Positions 1 through 7,746 of a stretch of DNA of 64,000 nucleotides are shown piece by piece. Origin of the DNA: Acidobacteria bacterium UBA2990 (GTDB lineage: Bacteria; Acidobacteriota; Vicinamibacteria; Vicinamibacterales; UBA8438); contig DEAE01000012.1 in the NCBI GenBank assembly GCA_002347025.1, positions 156,244 through 220,243 of the forward strand, read 5' to 3'. A model generated the notes under the pieces. That model was not told the origin of the DNA. It made no database searches and saw only the letters and a program-made list of their open reading frames with translations. Made by a program: the position numbers and the translations under genes. Every line of letters starts with the position of its first letter. The stretch's first letter is position 1.

Positions 1-493
1 CCCTTTCAAAAGCAAACGCCCGCTGCGCCCGCCATGTCAACATGATGAGCCGCTCATCGACGAGAGCCAGCCCCTCACCAAAATACTGTGCGGGAATATC
101 AATTCTCTGCTCAACTCGGCCCGTTTCTGGGTCCAGTCGCCGCAATGTGGATTCCGCCTCTCGTCCCGTACTTTCAAATAAGTTTCCATTCCACCAAACT
201 AGTCCCTGAGTATATGCATCGCGCTCGTGGGGAAACTCCCGTAGCACCTCTACCTTGCGAAGTTGAACATCCATTATGGGTTGCGTTGCCGACTGGGGCA
301 CCTCCGTCGACGGATTCGCTGCAGGGGAAGCCTGGCTTGGGTGAACCGAACGCATGAAGAGAAGAATAGCTGCAGTCGCCAGCACAGCGGTCGCCCCGAC
401 CGCAACCCAGGCCGGTGACCAAACTGACACAAGTCTGCTGTCTTGCAGTTGTTCCTGCCTCCGCCCGCTTCTCATGCGTCGCTTATGTCCCAC
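1..493 (-). CDS. Glutaminyl-peptide cyclotransferase (QCT, beta-propeller type), 5' part
   Basis: Read on the minus strand this runs off the left edge, leaving about 164 codons. A basic N-terminus is followed by one hydrophobic segment (about residues 25-45, membrane anchor or signal) and then the start of the plant/bacterial-type QCT propeller: YTQGLVWWNGNLFEST, a LRRLDPETGRV strand and FGEGLALV followed by LTWRAQ. In this family the enzyme cyclises N-terminal glutamine to pyroglutamate on exported proteins. The start is taken as GTG at 493, which has GGAG five bases upstream; ATG at 475 is in frame but lacks a ribosome-binding site. The family call is from motif recognition; the C-terminal half is outside the window. 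Confidence 0.85.
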   Translation of the reverse strand, partial: MGHKRRMRSGRRQEQLQDSRLVSVWSPAWVAVGATAVLATAAILLFMRSVHPSQASPAANPSTEVPQSATQPIMDVQLRKVEVLREFPHERDAYTQGLVWWNGNLFESTGREAESTLRRLDPETGRVEQRIDIPAQYFGEGLALVDERLIMLTWRAQRAFAFER

Positions 494-661
494 GGATTCT
501 CCAATTGGCCATAAAGCAGCAAACAATATTCTCTAACGCCGGCTAGCCAAAAGCCCTGACCGCACCCCGGTAAGCCATTGGCATCCTGTCAGTCTCCGCC
601 ATTGACTGTTCGAACATTCGCCTTGAGGCGGCCCTACCTACATCGCTATCTGCCGCACTAA

Positions 662-1630
662 TTATTCCTCGCTGACACGGCAAGCACCACGCATGTTGAC
701 TTTACCTGTGTAGCTGTCACTTTCAAGCCCGGCCACCTCTTGGAACCTAACCGCAATATGCCCGGCTAAATCTTCAGCCTGAGAATGTGACTCCGCAAAG
801 GCAAACACCGATGGACCCGACCCAGACAATGAACACCCCAGCGCCCCTGCCTTGAGTGCCGCTTGCTTCACATTTACAAATCCAGGCACAAGGGGAGCCC
901 TAATCGGTTCAACGAGTGCATCACTAATCGAACGACCCAATAACGCGAGATCCGAACGGTGTAACGCCGTAACCATAGCCCCAAGCTGACCAAGATTCGC
1001 CACCGCTTGTGAAATCTCGAATCGACGCTCTGCCACAAGCCGACGCGCCTCGGCTGTAGCCACAGCCGTGTGGGGGTGAACCACGGCAATCCAGAGACGG
1101 TCCGGCACCGGCAACGACAGCAATTCCAGTGGGTTGTAACTGCGAATAAGCAGGATGCCGCCTACGACGCATGGTGCCACATTATCGGCATGAACAGACC
1201 CCGAAACGGCACGCTCCCCTTCAAGGGCGCAAGCGATCAATTCTTCATGATCAAACGCGGCGCCAAGGAGCTCCACCACCGCAAGTGCTCCGCCGACACT
1301 GCTCGCCGCCGAACTACCAAGTCCACTCGCCAGCGGCATCCTCTTGTCGAGCCACAATCGAACACCCGGGGGGCGAGGCTCACTCGCTCTGGAGTCATAA
1401 GCCTGAAGGACGGCGGTAGCAGCAATGCCAACAACGTTGCTGGCTGGGTCCAGCGGAAGTTGGTCTGCATCGCCGCGAACTTCGGCAATTTCGACACCCG
1501 GGCTATCAGACCACTCTGCCGTCACATAGTCCCCTGGCCGCTCAAGCGCCAAGCCCAGCACGTCAAAACCAGGACCGAGGTTAGATAGTGTTGCCGGTGC
1601 AAATACACGGACACGCTCTGACCTAGGCAT
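662..1630 (-). CDS. thrB: Homoserine kinase
   Basis: GHMP-family kinase of 322 residues, normal for ThrB. It phosphorylates homoserine with ATP in threonine synthesis in the cytoplasm. The N-terminus has the family pattern APATLSNLGPGFDVLG (residues 11-26), the ATP-binding glycine-serine loop PLASGLGSSAASS lies at about 99-111, and a C-terminal GCSLSGSGPSVFAF motif is present. The ATG at 1630 gives the standard family N-terminus, although no strong ribosome-binding site precedes it. It follows the suf operon on the same strand after a 135-base gap, so it may be a separate unit. No threonine synthase or homoserine dehydrogenase lies in the window. Confidence 0.95.
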   Translation of the reverse strand: MPRSERVRVFAPATLSNLGPGFDVLGLALERPGDYVTAEWSDSPGVEIAEVRGDADQLPLDPASNVVGIAATAVLQAYDSRASEPRPPGVRLWLDKRMPLASGLGSSAASSVGGALAVVELLGAAFDHEELIACALEGERAVSGSVHADNVAPCVVGGILLIRSYNPLELLSLPVPDRLWIAVVHPHTAVATAEARRLVAERRFEISQAVANLGQLGAMVTALHRSDLALLGRSISDALVEPIRAPLVPGFVNVKQAALKAGALGCSLSGSGPSVFAFAESHSQAEDLAGHIAVRFQEVAGLESDSYTGKVNMRGACRVSEE

Positions 1631-1765
1631 TGCTCACATGTGAAGGAAGACAGGGAACGAACAACTCAGAACAGTCAAAAAATAAAGAATCCGAATACAA
1701 CCTTAGCCCATCATAATCTTAGGCATCATCCCTTGGAAGCATTCTGGTGCAGCGACCGAGACCAC

Positions 1766-2272
1766 CTACAACAGCCCAAGTTGCAGTTTAGCTGCCTCGG
1801 ACATCTTGTTCATGTCCCACTGAGGTTCCCATACAACATCGACCCAAGCATCGCTGACACCGTTCACCGCCTTAGCCTTGGCCTTGACCTCGACGGGAAG
1901 GGTCTGTGCTGCCGGACACCCCGGGGAGGTCAGTGTCATACGAATCCCCACTAGACCCTCGGCGTTTACATCAACATCGTAAATCAGACCTAATTCGTAG
2001 ATATTGACTGGAATTTCCGGGTCGAAGACCGTCGATAGCGCCTCGATCAGTTTTGGTTTCAGCTCGAGTGTCTTGAGCGGATCTGACTCAATTGGATCAT
2101 GGGTTTCCGTTGGAGGACCGACCGGCGATTCGTTCGAAGCGATAGGCTGGGGATGCTTTAGCTTAGGTTGAATCGGATCGGTCGACGTCGTAGCCTCCGA
2201 GCTAGGCTTGTCAGTCGGGTCTGAGGTTTGCTGATTCGGCTCTGATTGCGCCTCAAGATTAAAGATACCCAC
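1766..2272 (-). CDS. sufT: SufT-like MIP18/DUF59 iron-sulfur assembly protein
   Basis: 168 residues. The C-terminal 100 form a MIP18/DUF59 domain: ALSTVFDPEIPVNIYELGLIY, a TSPGCPAAQ segment with the conserved cysteine, and WEPQWDMNKMSEAAKLQLG at the end. Family members help mature or transfer Fe-S clusters. The first 65 or so residues are an unusual low-complexity tail rich in Pro, Thr, Ser and Asp, absent from a minimal DUF59 protein. The GTG start at 2272 is three bases after the sufU stop, with GGAG six bases upstream inside the end of sufU, so the two are probably translationally coupled. It is the last gene of sufB-C-D-S-U-T. Confidence 0.9.
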   Translation of the reverse strand: MGIFNLEAQSEPNQQTSDPTDKPSSEATTSTDPIQPKLKHPQPIASNESPVGPPTETHDPIESDPLKTLELKPKLIEALSTVFDPEIPVNIYELGLIYDVDVNAEGLVGIRMTLTSPGCPAAQTLPVEVKAKAKAVNGVSDAWVDVVWEPQWDMNKMSEAAKLQLGLL

Positions 2273-2275
2273 ATA

Positions 2276-2725
2276 TCACTCCGTAGAAACAACTTCTTGA
2301 CTGTCACTCACAGCCGACTTAAGAGTATGCCACGCAAGGATGGCGCACTTGACCCGTGCCGGGTAATCTCGCACACCCGAAAAAACAGCCAGCTTGCCCA
2401 GTGCTCTCTCATCAACTGATAGGGTTTCGTCTGTCACTAGCCGGTGGAAGTAATCAAACAGTTCATTAAACTCGTCGATGGTCTTCCCCTTGACCGCCTC
2501 AGTCATGAGCGAGGCCGATGCCTTCGAAATCGCACAGCCAGACCCCTTAAACCGCAAATCAGTTACTACCCCTTCGACGACCTTGACCGTTACATCAAGC
2601 CGATCTCCACAAAGGGGGTTATGCCCATCTGCTCGCCTATTAGCGTCGTCAAGATGCCCAAAATTCCGAGGGCTTCGGTTGTGATCAAGAATGACCTCCT
2701 GATAGAGGTCCCGCAGCTCAGACAT
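2276..2725 (-). CDS. sufU: SufU-type zinc-dependent sulfurtransferase / NifU-like scaffold
   Basis: 149 residues from the ATG at 2725, which overlaps the sufS stop as TGATG. SufU receives sulfur from the SufS cysteine persulfide and passes it to the SufBCD scaffold. Three conserved cysteines are visible (about C39 in NPLCGD, C64 in GSGCAISKAS and C127 in RVKCAILAW), together with the aspartate just after the first one. These are the zinc/thiol ligands of SufU. The insertion between the second and third cysteines that separates SufU from IscU is present (about residues 78-120). No sufE or sufA occurs in the operon, which fits a SufU-type pathway. Confidence 0.93.
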   Translation of the reverse strand: MSELRDLYQEVILDHNRSPRNFGHLDDANRRADGHNPLCGDRLDVTVKVVEGVVTDLRFKGSGCAISKASASLMTEAVKGKTIDEFNELFDYFHRLVTDETLSVDERALGKLAVFSGVRDYPARVKCAILAWHTLKSAVSDSQEVVSTE

Positions 2726-3969
2726 CAACCAAATACCTCACGAACCTTCGACAGTGCTGACACTAAATGGTCAATCTCATCGGTCGTGTTGTACATGGCA
2801 AGTGAGGCCCTAGCGGTAGCCGGCACTCCGAAGCGATCCATCACCGGTTGGGTGCAGTGGTGACCGGTTCGAATAGCCACGCCCTCTGTGTCGACGACCG
2901 TGCCAACATCATGTGGGTGCACACCCTCGAGAACAAACGACAAGATACTAGCTTTTTCACGGGCAGTCCCAATGAAGCGCAAACCGGGCAGTTCTGACAG
3001 CATTCCGGTAGCGTAGTCTAGTAAACGACGCTCATGGGAAGCGATTGCGTCGAAACCCACTTCAGTTAGAAAATCAACCGCCGCACCGAGGCCTATGGCA
3101 CCAGCAATATGCGGTGTTCCCGCCTCAAACTTGTGCGGCAACTCATTATAAGTCGTCTGCTCGAAAGTCACCGAACTTATCATGTCACCACCCCCTTGGT
3201 AAGGAGGCATGTCATTAAGTAACCGGCTACGGCCATACAGCGCACCGATACCAGTTGGACCATACAGTTTGTGCCCCGTCACTACATAAAAGTCACAGTC
3301 AAGCGCACGTACATCAACCGCCATATGATAGGCCGCTTGTGATCCGTCGATCAGGACGGGGATACCTCGCTCGTGGGCCAAATCGACAATTCGTCGGACT
3401 GGATTGATGGTCCCAAGAGAGTTTGACATATGGACAATTGAAACGAGCCTCGTTCTCGAACCAAGAAGAGCAGCCAACTCATCGAGTATCAACTCGCCAT
3501 CGTCGTTAATGGGCGCTACACGGAGTTTGGCTCCCTTCTCCTCGCAGAGTAATTGCCAAGGCACAATATTTGAGTGGTGCTCCATCTCCGAGATCACTAC
3601 CTCATCTCCAGCTGCGACCATACTGCGGCCAAAAGTCTGCGCAACCAAATTGATACCCTCGGTCGCATTCCGCGTGAAAATGATTTCGGTCGGTGAGGCA
3701 GCATTAAGAAATTTTGCGACCTTGCTACGAGCACCTTCGTAAGCCTGAGTGGCATCCTGACTTAGGGCATAGACACCCCGGTGGATATTTGCGTTCCCTG
3801 CAGCGTAATAGTGAGACAGCGTATCTAGTACAGCCTGGGGCTTTTGGGTAGTCGCCGCGTTATCAAGATAAACCAGCGGTTTACCCCGAACTGACTGCGC
3901 TAGCAAGGGAAACTGCTTGCGAATACTTCGGACATCGAAGTCGATTCGGTCAATGGTCACCTTACTCAT
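2725..3969 (-). CDS. sufS: Cysteine desulfurase SufS
   Basis: 414-residue PLP enzyme that releases sulfur from L-cysteine for Fe-S cluster assembly. The PLP lysine is K234 in TGHKLYGPTG, the histidine pair lies in SEMEHHSNIVPW (about 128-139), and the active-site cysteine is C372 in RTGHHCTQP, the class II (SufS) arrangement. It lies between sufD (33 bases upstream) and sufU (one-base stop/start overlap), so the sulfur donor and acceptor are made together. Nothing is missing compared with the family. Confidence 0.96.
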   Translation of the reverse strand: MSKVTIDRIDFDVRSIRKQFPLLAQSVRGKPLVYLDNAATTQKPQAVLDTLSHYYAAGNANIHRGVYALSQDATQAYEGARSKVAKFLNAASPTEIIFTRNATEGINLVAQTFGRSMVAAGDEVVISEMEHHSNIVPWQLLCEEKGAKLRVAPINDDGELILDELAALLGSRTRLVSIVHMSNSLGTINPVRRIVDLAHERGIPVLIDGSQAAYHMAVDVRALDCDFYVVTGHKLYGPTGIGALYGRSRLLNDMPPYQGGGDMISSVTFEQTTYNELPHKFEAGTPHIAGAIGLGAAVDFLTEVGFDAIASHERRLLDYATGMLSELPGLRFIGTAREKASILSFVLEGVHPHDVGTVVDTEGVAIRTGHHCTQPVMDRFGVPATARASLAMYNTTDEIDHLVSALSKVREVFG

Positions 3970-4002
3970 GGTCCTTCATGCCCTGGGGGCCTTGCAGGTT
4001 TG

Positions 4003-5322
4003 TCAGCTTCCCGACAGCATCGGCAGTCGGTCGAGCAGTATCGAGTCGAGTTGCTGCCTAACCGCACCAACCTTGATGTGGCCCAGTAGATCTGCGGCAA
4101 ACGCATGAATCAACACTTGTCTCGCCTGCTGCTCAGAAAGTGCACGTGACCTAAGGTAGAAAAGAGAATCTGGATCGAGCTGACCCACTGTAGCCCCATG
4201 GGTGCACTTCACATCATCGGCAAAGATCTCTAGCTGAGGCTTAGTCGTAACCTGGGCATCCTCGGACAGTAGTAATGCCTTGTTCGACTGCTTGGCATCA
4301 GTTTTCTGGGCATCGAGACGAACCACGATTTTGCCGTTGAAGACCGCAGAACTTTGCCCATCCAACACACCCTTGTAAAGTTCGTGGCTATCACAATGCG
4401 GCCGGGCGTGGTCAATTGTCGTTTGGTTATCAACAAGTTGACGCCCTGACGCCAGATACAATCCATTCAAGGTGCACTCGCCGCCTTCACCCTCAAGCAC
4501 CACGCTTGCTTCGTTGCGAACGATTGCTCCGCTGAGCGTTATGGTATGTGACGAGAAGTTACTTGCACGACCGACTGAGGCTTGGAGGTTTCCGACCCGA
4601 AACGCCGACTCCCCCTCAAGTACGATCGTATAGTGGTCCACAGTCGCTTGGTCGCCGACTGACACCTCGGTCACAGCGTTATTCAAGTAGCTAGCCACAT
4701 CAGTCCCTACATGGCTTTCGACCACCTGCACTTGGCTGGTGGCCCCAGCTATAACCAGCACACGAGGTTGGCAGAGGGTCGGCAACCCGGTACTCGAAGT
4801 AATGAATATCAAATGGATGGGTTCACCAACTACAATCCCCTCAGGCACTTCCACAACCGCACCGTCACGCAAGAACGCCGTGTTGAGCGCTGTGAAAGCT
4901 TGGTGTTCAAAGCGGGCTATACGGCCAAGGTGAGGGATTACTGTGTCAGGATCGTTATCAAGAACCTCGCCCAAGCTCCTAACTCTAAGCCCATCGGGTA
5001 ACCCATCGATAGTTGAAAGCGATGGCGCATAGGTTCCATTCAGAAATACGAATTCCACGCCGCCAAGCTTCGGTAGGCCCATCGCATTAAAGGCGTTCCG
5101 GGTGTAATCCTGCCGGTCGGTAGGCTGCACGAAGTTCGTCTCAGCGATTGGGGCAATATTGGTAAATCTCCAGGACTCGAGGCGCCTGGTTGGAAATCCA
5201 AGTCGATCAAAACATTCGAAGGCATCGTCTCGGAGTGCCCCCAAGCAACCTGGGAGTGGAGCTTTCTTCTGGAGGTCAGCAAACTGATTAGCGTAACTGG
5301 CTTCGGCAGCGATCTGGGTCAT
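4003..5322 (-). CDS. sufD: Fe-S cluster assembly scaffold protein SufD
   Basis: 439 residues. SufD pairs with SufB in the SufBC2D scaffold. The C-terminal right-handed beta-helix is recognisable, ending in KCTHGATVGQLDPDSLFYL, where the conserved histidine used in cluster assembly sits, then the helical RALSEQQARQVLIHAFA tail. Start choice: the reading frame is open to a GTG directly after the sufC stop (5334), but the ATG at 5322 has AGGTGG eight bases upstream, overlapping the sufC stop codon, and is preferred. The N-terminal region is less conserved, as is usual for SufD. Confidence 0.93.
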   Translation of the reverse strand: MTQIAAEASYANQFADLQKKAPLPGCLGALRDDAFECFDRLGFPTRRLESWRFTNIAPIAETNFVQPTDRQDYTRNAFNAMGLPKLGGVEFVFLNGTYAPSLSTIDGLPDGLRVRSLGEVLDNDPDTVIPHLGRIARFEHQAFTALNTAFLRDGAVVEVPEGIVVGEPIHLIFITSSTGLPTLCQPRVLVIAGATSQVQVVESHVGTDVASYLNNAVTEVSVGDQATVDHYTIVLEGESAFRVGNLQASVGRASNFSSHTITLSGAIVRNEASVVLEGEGGECTLNGLYLASGRQLVDNQTTIDHARPHCDSHELYKGVLDGQSSAVFNGKIVVRLDAQKTDAKQSNKALLLSEDAQVTTKPQLEIFADDVKCTHGATVGQLDPDSLFYLRSRALSEQQARQVLIHAFAADLLGHIKVGAVRQQLDSILLDRLPMLSGS

Positions 5323-5334
5323 CGAATCACCCAC

Positions 5335-6096
5335 CTAGGCTTCCGCCGCTACCGGGGTAGGTTCCAACCAGCTATAGCCCTTGTCTTCGAGCTCGAGAGC
5401 CAATTCTTTTCCGCCGGACTTAACGATGCGTCCACCAGACAGCACATGCACAAAGTCAGGCACAATATAATTCAAGAGCCGCTGGTAATGCGTAACAACC
5501 ACAATAGCCCGATCAGAATTTCTGAGTGCGTTGACACCCGTAGCCACAATCTTTAGCGCATCGATATCTAACCCAGAATCGGTTTCGTCTAAAACCGCTA
5601 GTGATGGCTCAAGAACCGCGAGCTGGAAAATTTCATTCCTTTTTTTTTCGCCACCGGAGAAACCATCATTAACAGGTCTATTCAGAAAAGCGTCATCCAT
5701 CTCAAGCAGCTTCATGCGCTCGCGAGCAACTGCCATAAAATCCATCGCATCGAGTTCGGGTTCGCCCCGGTACTTCCGCACTTCATTTAACGCTGCTTTT
5801 AGTAAATAGGCATTATTGACGCCCGGGATTTCGACAGGATACTGAAAGGCTAGAAATAGACCTTCGCGGGCGCGCTGCTCAGGCTCCAAGTCCAGTAAAT
5901 CTTGCCCTCTAAAGTCAACCGTCCCGCCTGTCACTTTAAATCCATCTCGGCCAGCCAGCACGCCTGCCAGCGTGCTCTTGCCCGAACCATTTGGTCCCAT
6001 GATGGCATGCACTTCACCCGGGTTCACAGTCAAGTTGATACCCTTGAGAATTTGGCGCGAACCTGCACTGGCCTGTAAATCACGAATATTGAGCAT
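5335..6096 (-). CDS. sufC: Fe-S cluster assembly ATPase SufC
   Basis: 253-residue ABC-type ATPase of the SufBCD scaffold. Walker A is GPNGSGKSTLAG, the signature is the SufC-specific FSGGEKKRNEIFQ, and Walker B is LAVLDETDSGLD. It powers conformational change in SufB-SufD during cluster assembly; it is not a membrane transporter. There are 17 bases between the sufB stop and its ATG, and its stop is embedded in the ribosome-binding site of sufD. Length and motifs are normal. Confidence 0.97.
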   Translation of the reverse strand: MLNIRDLQASAGSRQILKGINLTVNPGEVHAIMGPNGSGKSTLAGVLAGRDGFKVTGGTVDFRGQDLLDLEPEQRAREGLFLAFQYPVEIPGVNNAYLLKAALNEVRKYRGEPELDAMDFMAVARERMKLLEMDDAFLNRPVNDGFSGGEKKRNEIFQLAVLEPSLAVLDETDSGLDIDALKIVATGVNALRNSDRAIVVVTHYQRLLNYIVPDFVHVLSGGRIVKSGGKELALELEDKGYSWLEPTPVAAEA

Positions 6097-6113
6097 GTTT
6101 GTTTCTCTTGTCT

Positions 6114-7556
6114 CTAGCCCACGCTACCCTCAAGACTAATACCTAAGAGTTTCTGAGCCTCAACAGCAAACTCCATAGGAAGCTCTCGGAAAACCTCCTT
6201 ACAAAAACCATTAACAATCATGTTGACCGCATCTTCTGTCGAGAGCCCGCGCTGCCGACAGTAGAAAATTTGATCTTCGCCAATCTTCGAAGTTGATGCC
6301 TCATGCTCCACTTGGGATGATGTGTTCTTAACCTCAAGATAGGGAAAGGTATGAGCACCGCATCGATCACCAATTAGAAGTGAGTCGCACTGTGAGAAAT
6401 TTCTTGCGCCGCGGGCCCCTTTGCCGATGCGCACCAGGCCGCGATAGGTGTTCTGACCCTGTCCGGCAGAGATCCCTTTCGAAATAATCGTGCTGCGGGT
6501 GTTCCGACCCAAGTGCACCATCTTTGTCCCAGTATCGGCTTGCTGTCGATTGTTAGTCACTGCAACCGAGTAAAACTCTCCGACCGAGTTATCTCCTTGC
6601 AGAATACAGCTCGGATATTTCCAGGTAATAGCTGAACCAGTCTCCACTTGTGTCCAGGTAACTTTCGCGTTTGTGAAAGCCTTGCCACGCTTGGTGACAA
6701 AGTTATAAATCCCCCCTTTACCGTCCTTGTCACCAGGGTACCAGTTCTGTACTGTCGAATACTTAATAGTTGCATCGTCGAGAGCCACAAGTTCGACCAC
6801 CGCCGCATGCAGCTGATTCTCATCTCGCTGTGGTGCCGTACATCCTTCCAGATAGCTCACCTCAGCGCCTTCATCGGCCACTAACAATGTGCGTTCAAAT
6901 TGACCGGTATTCGCAGCATTGATGCGGAAATAGGTCGACAATTCCATCGGACATTTCACACCCTTTGGAATATAGGCAAAAGACCCATCGCTAAATACGG
7001 CTGAATTAAGGGCTGCGAAGAAATTATCCGAATACGGAACGACCGTGCCCAGATACCGCCTTACAAGGTCAGGATGGTCACGAACCGCTTCAGAAAATGA
7101 ACAAAAAATGATCCCGAGTTTGCCTAGCGTGTCCCTAAAGGTTGTTGCTACCGAAACACTATCGAACACCGCATCGACAGCCACTCCAGAAAGGCGCTTT
7201 TGCTCATCAAGCGAGATACCCAGCTTATCGAACGTCGCTTTAATCTCGGGGTCGACCTCATCGAGACTCTGAAGTTGTGGTTTCTTCTTAGGGGCCGCAT
7301 AGTAGCTGATGCCTTGATAGTCTACCGGAGGATAATGCACATTGTGCCAGTCTGGCTCGGTCATCTTGGACCAAACCCGAAACGCCTGCAGGCGCCAGTC
7401 AAGTAACCACTCTGGCTCTTCTTTCTTCGAAGAAATAAGTCTAATGACGTCTTCACTCAACCCGGTTGGAATCGCATCGGTCTCAATATCGGTAACAAAA
7501 CCATACTTATATTCTTGTTTGGCAAGCTCTTCGGCGGTTTCGATAGCGGTACTCAT
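6114..7556 (-). CDS. sufB: Fe-S cluster assembly scaffold protein SufB
   Basis: 480 residues, the standard SufB length. It is the main scaffold on which the nascent Fe-S cluster is built, with SufC and SufD. The conserved block NFSQCDSLLIGDRCGAHTFP near the C-terminus holds the cysteine implicated in cluster binding, and the glutamate-rich core (EGCTAPQRDENQLHAAVVE) is intact. It is the first gene of a six-gene operon (sufB-C-D-S-U-T, 7556 down to 1766), all on one strand with short gaps or overlaps. An IscR-like palindrome lies 75-91 bases upstream of its ATG, which suggests Fe-S-responsive control. Confidence 0.97.
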   Translation of the reverse strand: MSTAIETAEELAKQEYKYGFVTDIETDAIPTGLSEDVIRLISSKKEEPEWLLDWRLQAFRVWSKMTEPDWHNVHYPPVDYQGISYYAAPKKKPQLQSLDEVDPEIKATFDKLGISLDEQKRLSGVAVDAVFDSVSVATTFRDTLGKLGIIFCSFSEAVRDHPDLVRRYLGTVVPYSDNFFAALNSAVFSDGSFAYIPKGVKCPMELSTYFRINAANTGQFERTLLVADEGAEVSYLEGCTAPQRDENQLHAAVVELVALDDATIKYSTVQNWYPGDKDGKGGIYNFVTKRGKAFTNAKVTWTQVETGSAITWKYPSCILQGDNSVGEFYSVAVTNNRQQADTGTKMVHLGRNTRSTIISKGISAGQGQNTYRGLVRIGKGARGARNFSQCDSLLIGDRCGAHTFPYLEVKNTSSQVEHEASTSKIGEDQIFYCRQRGLSTEDAVNMIVNGFCKEVFRELPMEFAVEAQKLLGISLEGSVG

Positions 7557-7630
7557 GACAACACCTATGGGACTTGGTTATCAAAGCGAACCAGCGGTCA
7601 GCCACTAGTTGAACAACTTTTTTCTCATTC

Positions 7631-7647
7631 ACGACCATTTTGGTCGT
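7631..7647. promoter_or_regulatory. Palindromic operator, IscR/Rrf2-like, upstream of sufB
   Basis: A perfect 7-bp inverted repeat, ACGACCA-TTT-TGGTCGT, lies upstream of sufB. In the sense of sufB it reads ATACGACCAAAATGGTCGTGAAT, close to the general shape of the type 1 IscR site (ATA, GAC half-site, AT-rich centre, GTC half-site, AT). A TTGATA hexamer directly precedes it on that strand and could be a -35 element, which would place the palindrome in the promoter spacer. No Rrf2-family gene is present in the window. The repeat is seen directly; the regulator is inferred. Confidence 0.6.
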
Positions 7648-7746
7648 ATATCAACATATCATGTAGTGGGGACTGCGGAAAAGAGCAGGGTGTAGTTTAG
7701 ATAGACTGACCTTTAGACTTGAACGAGCTCCAGCAGGACGGAAATT

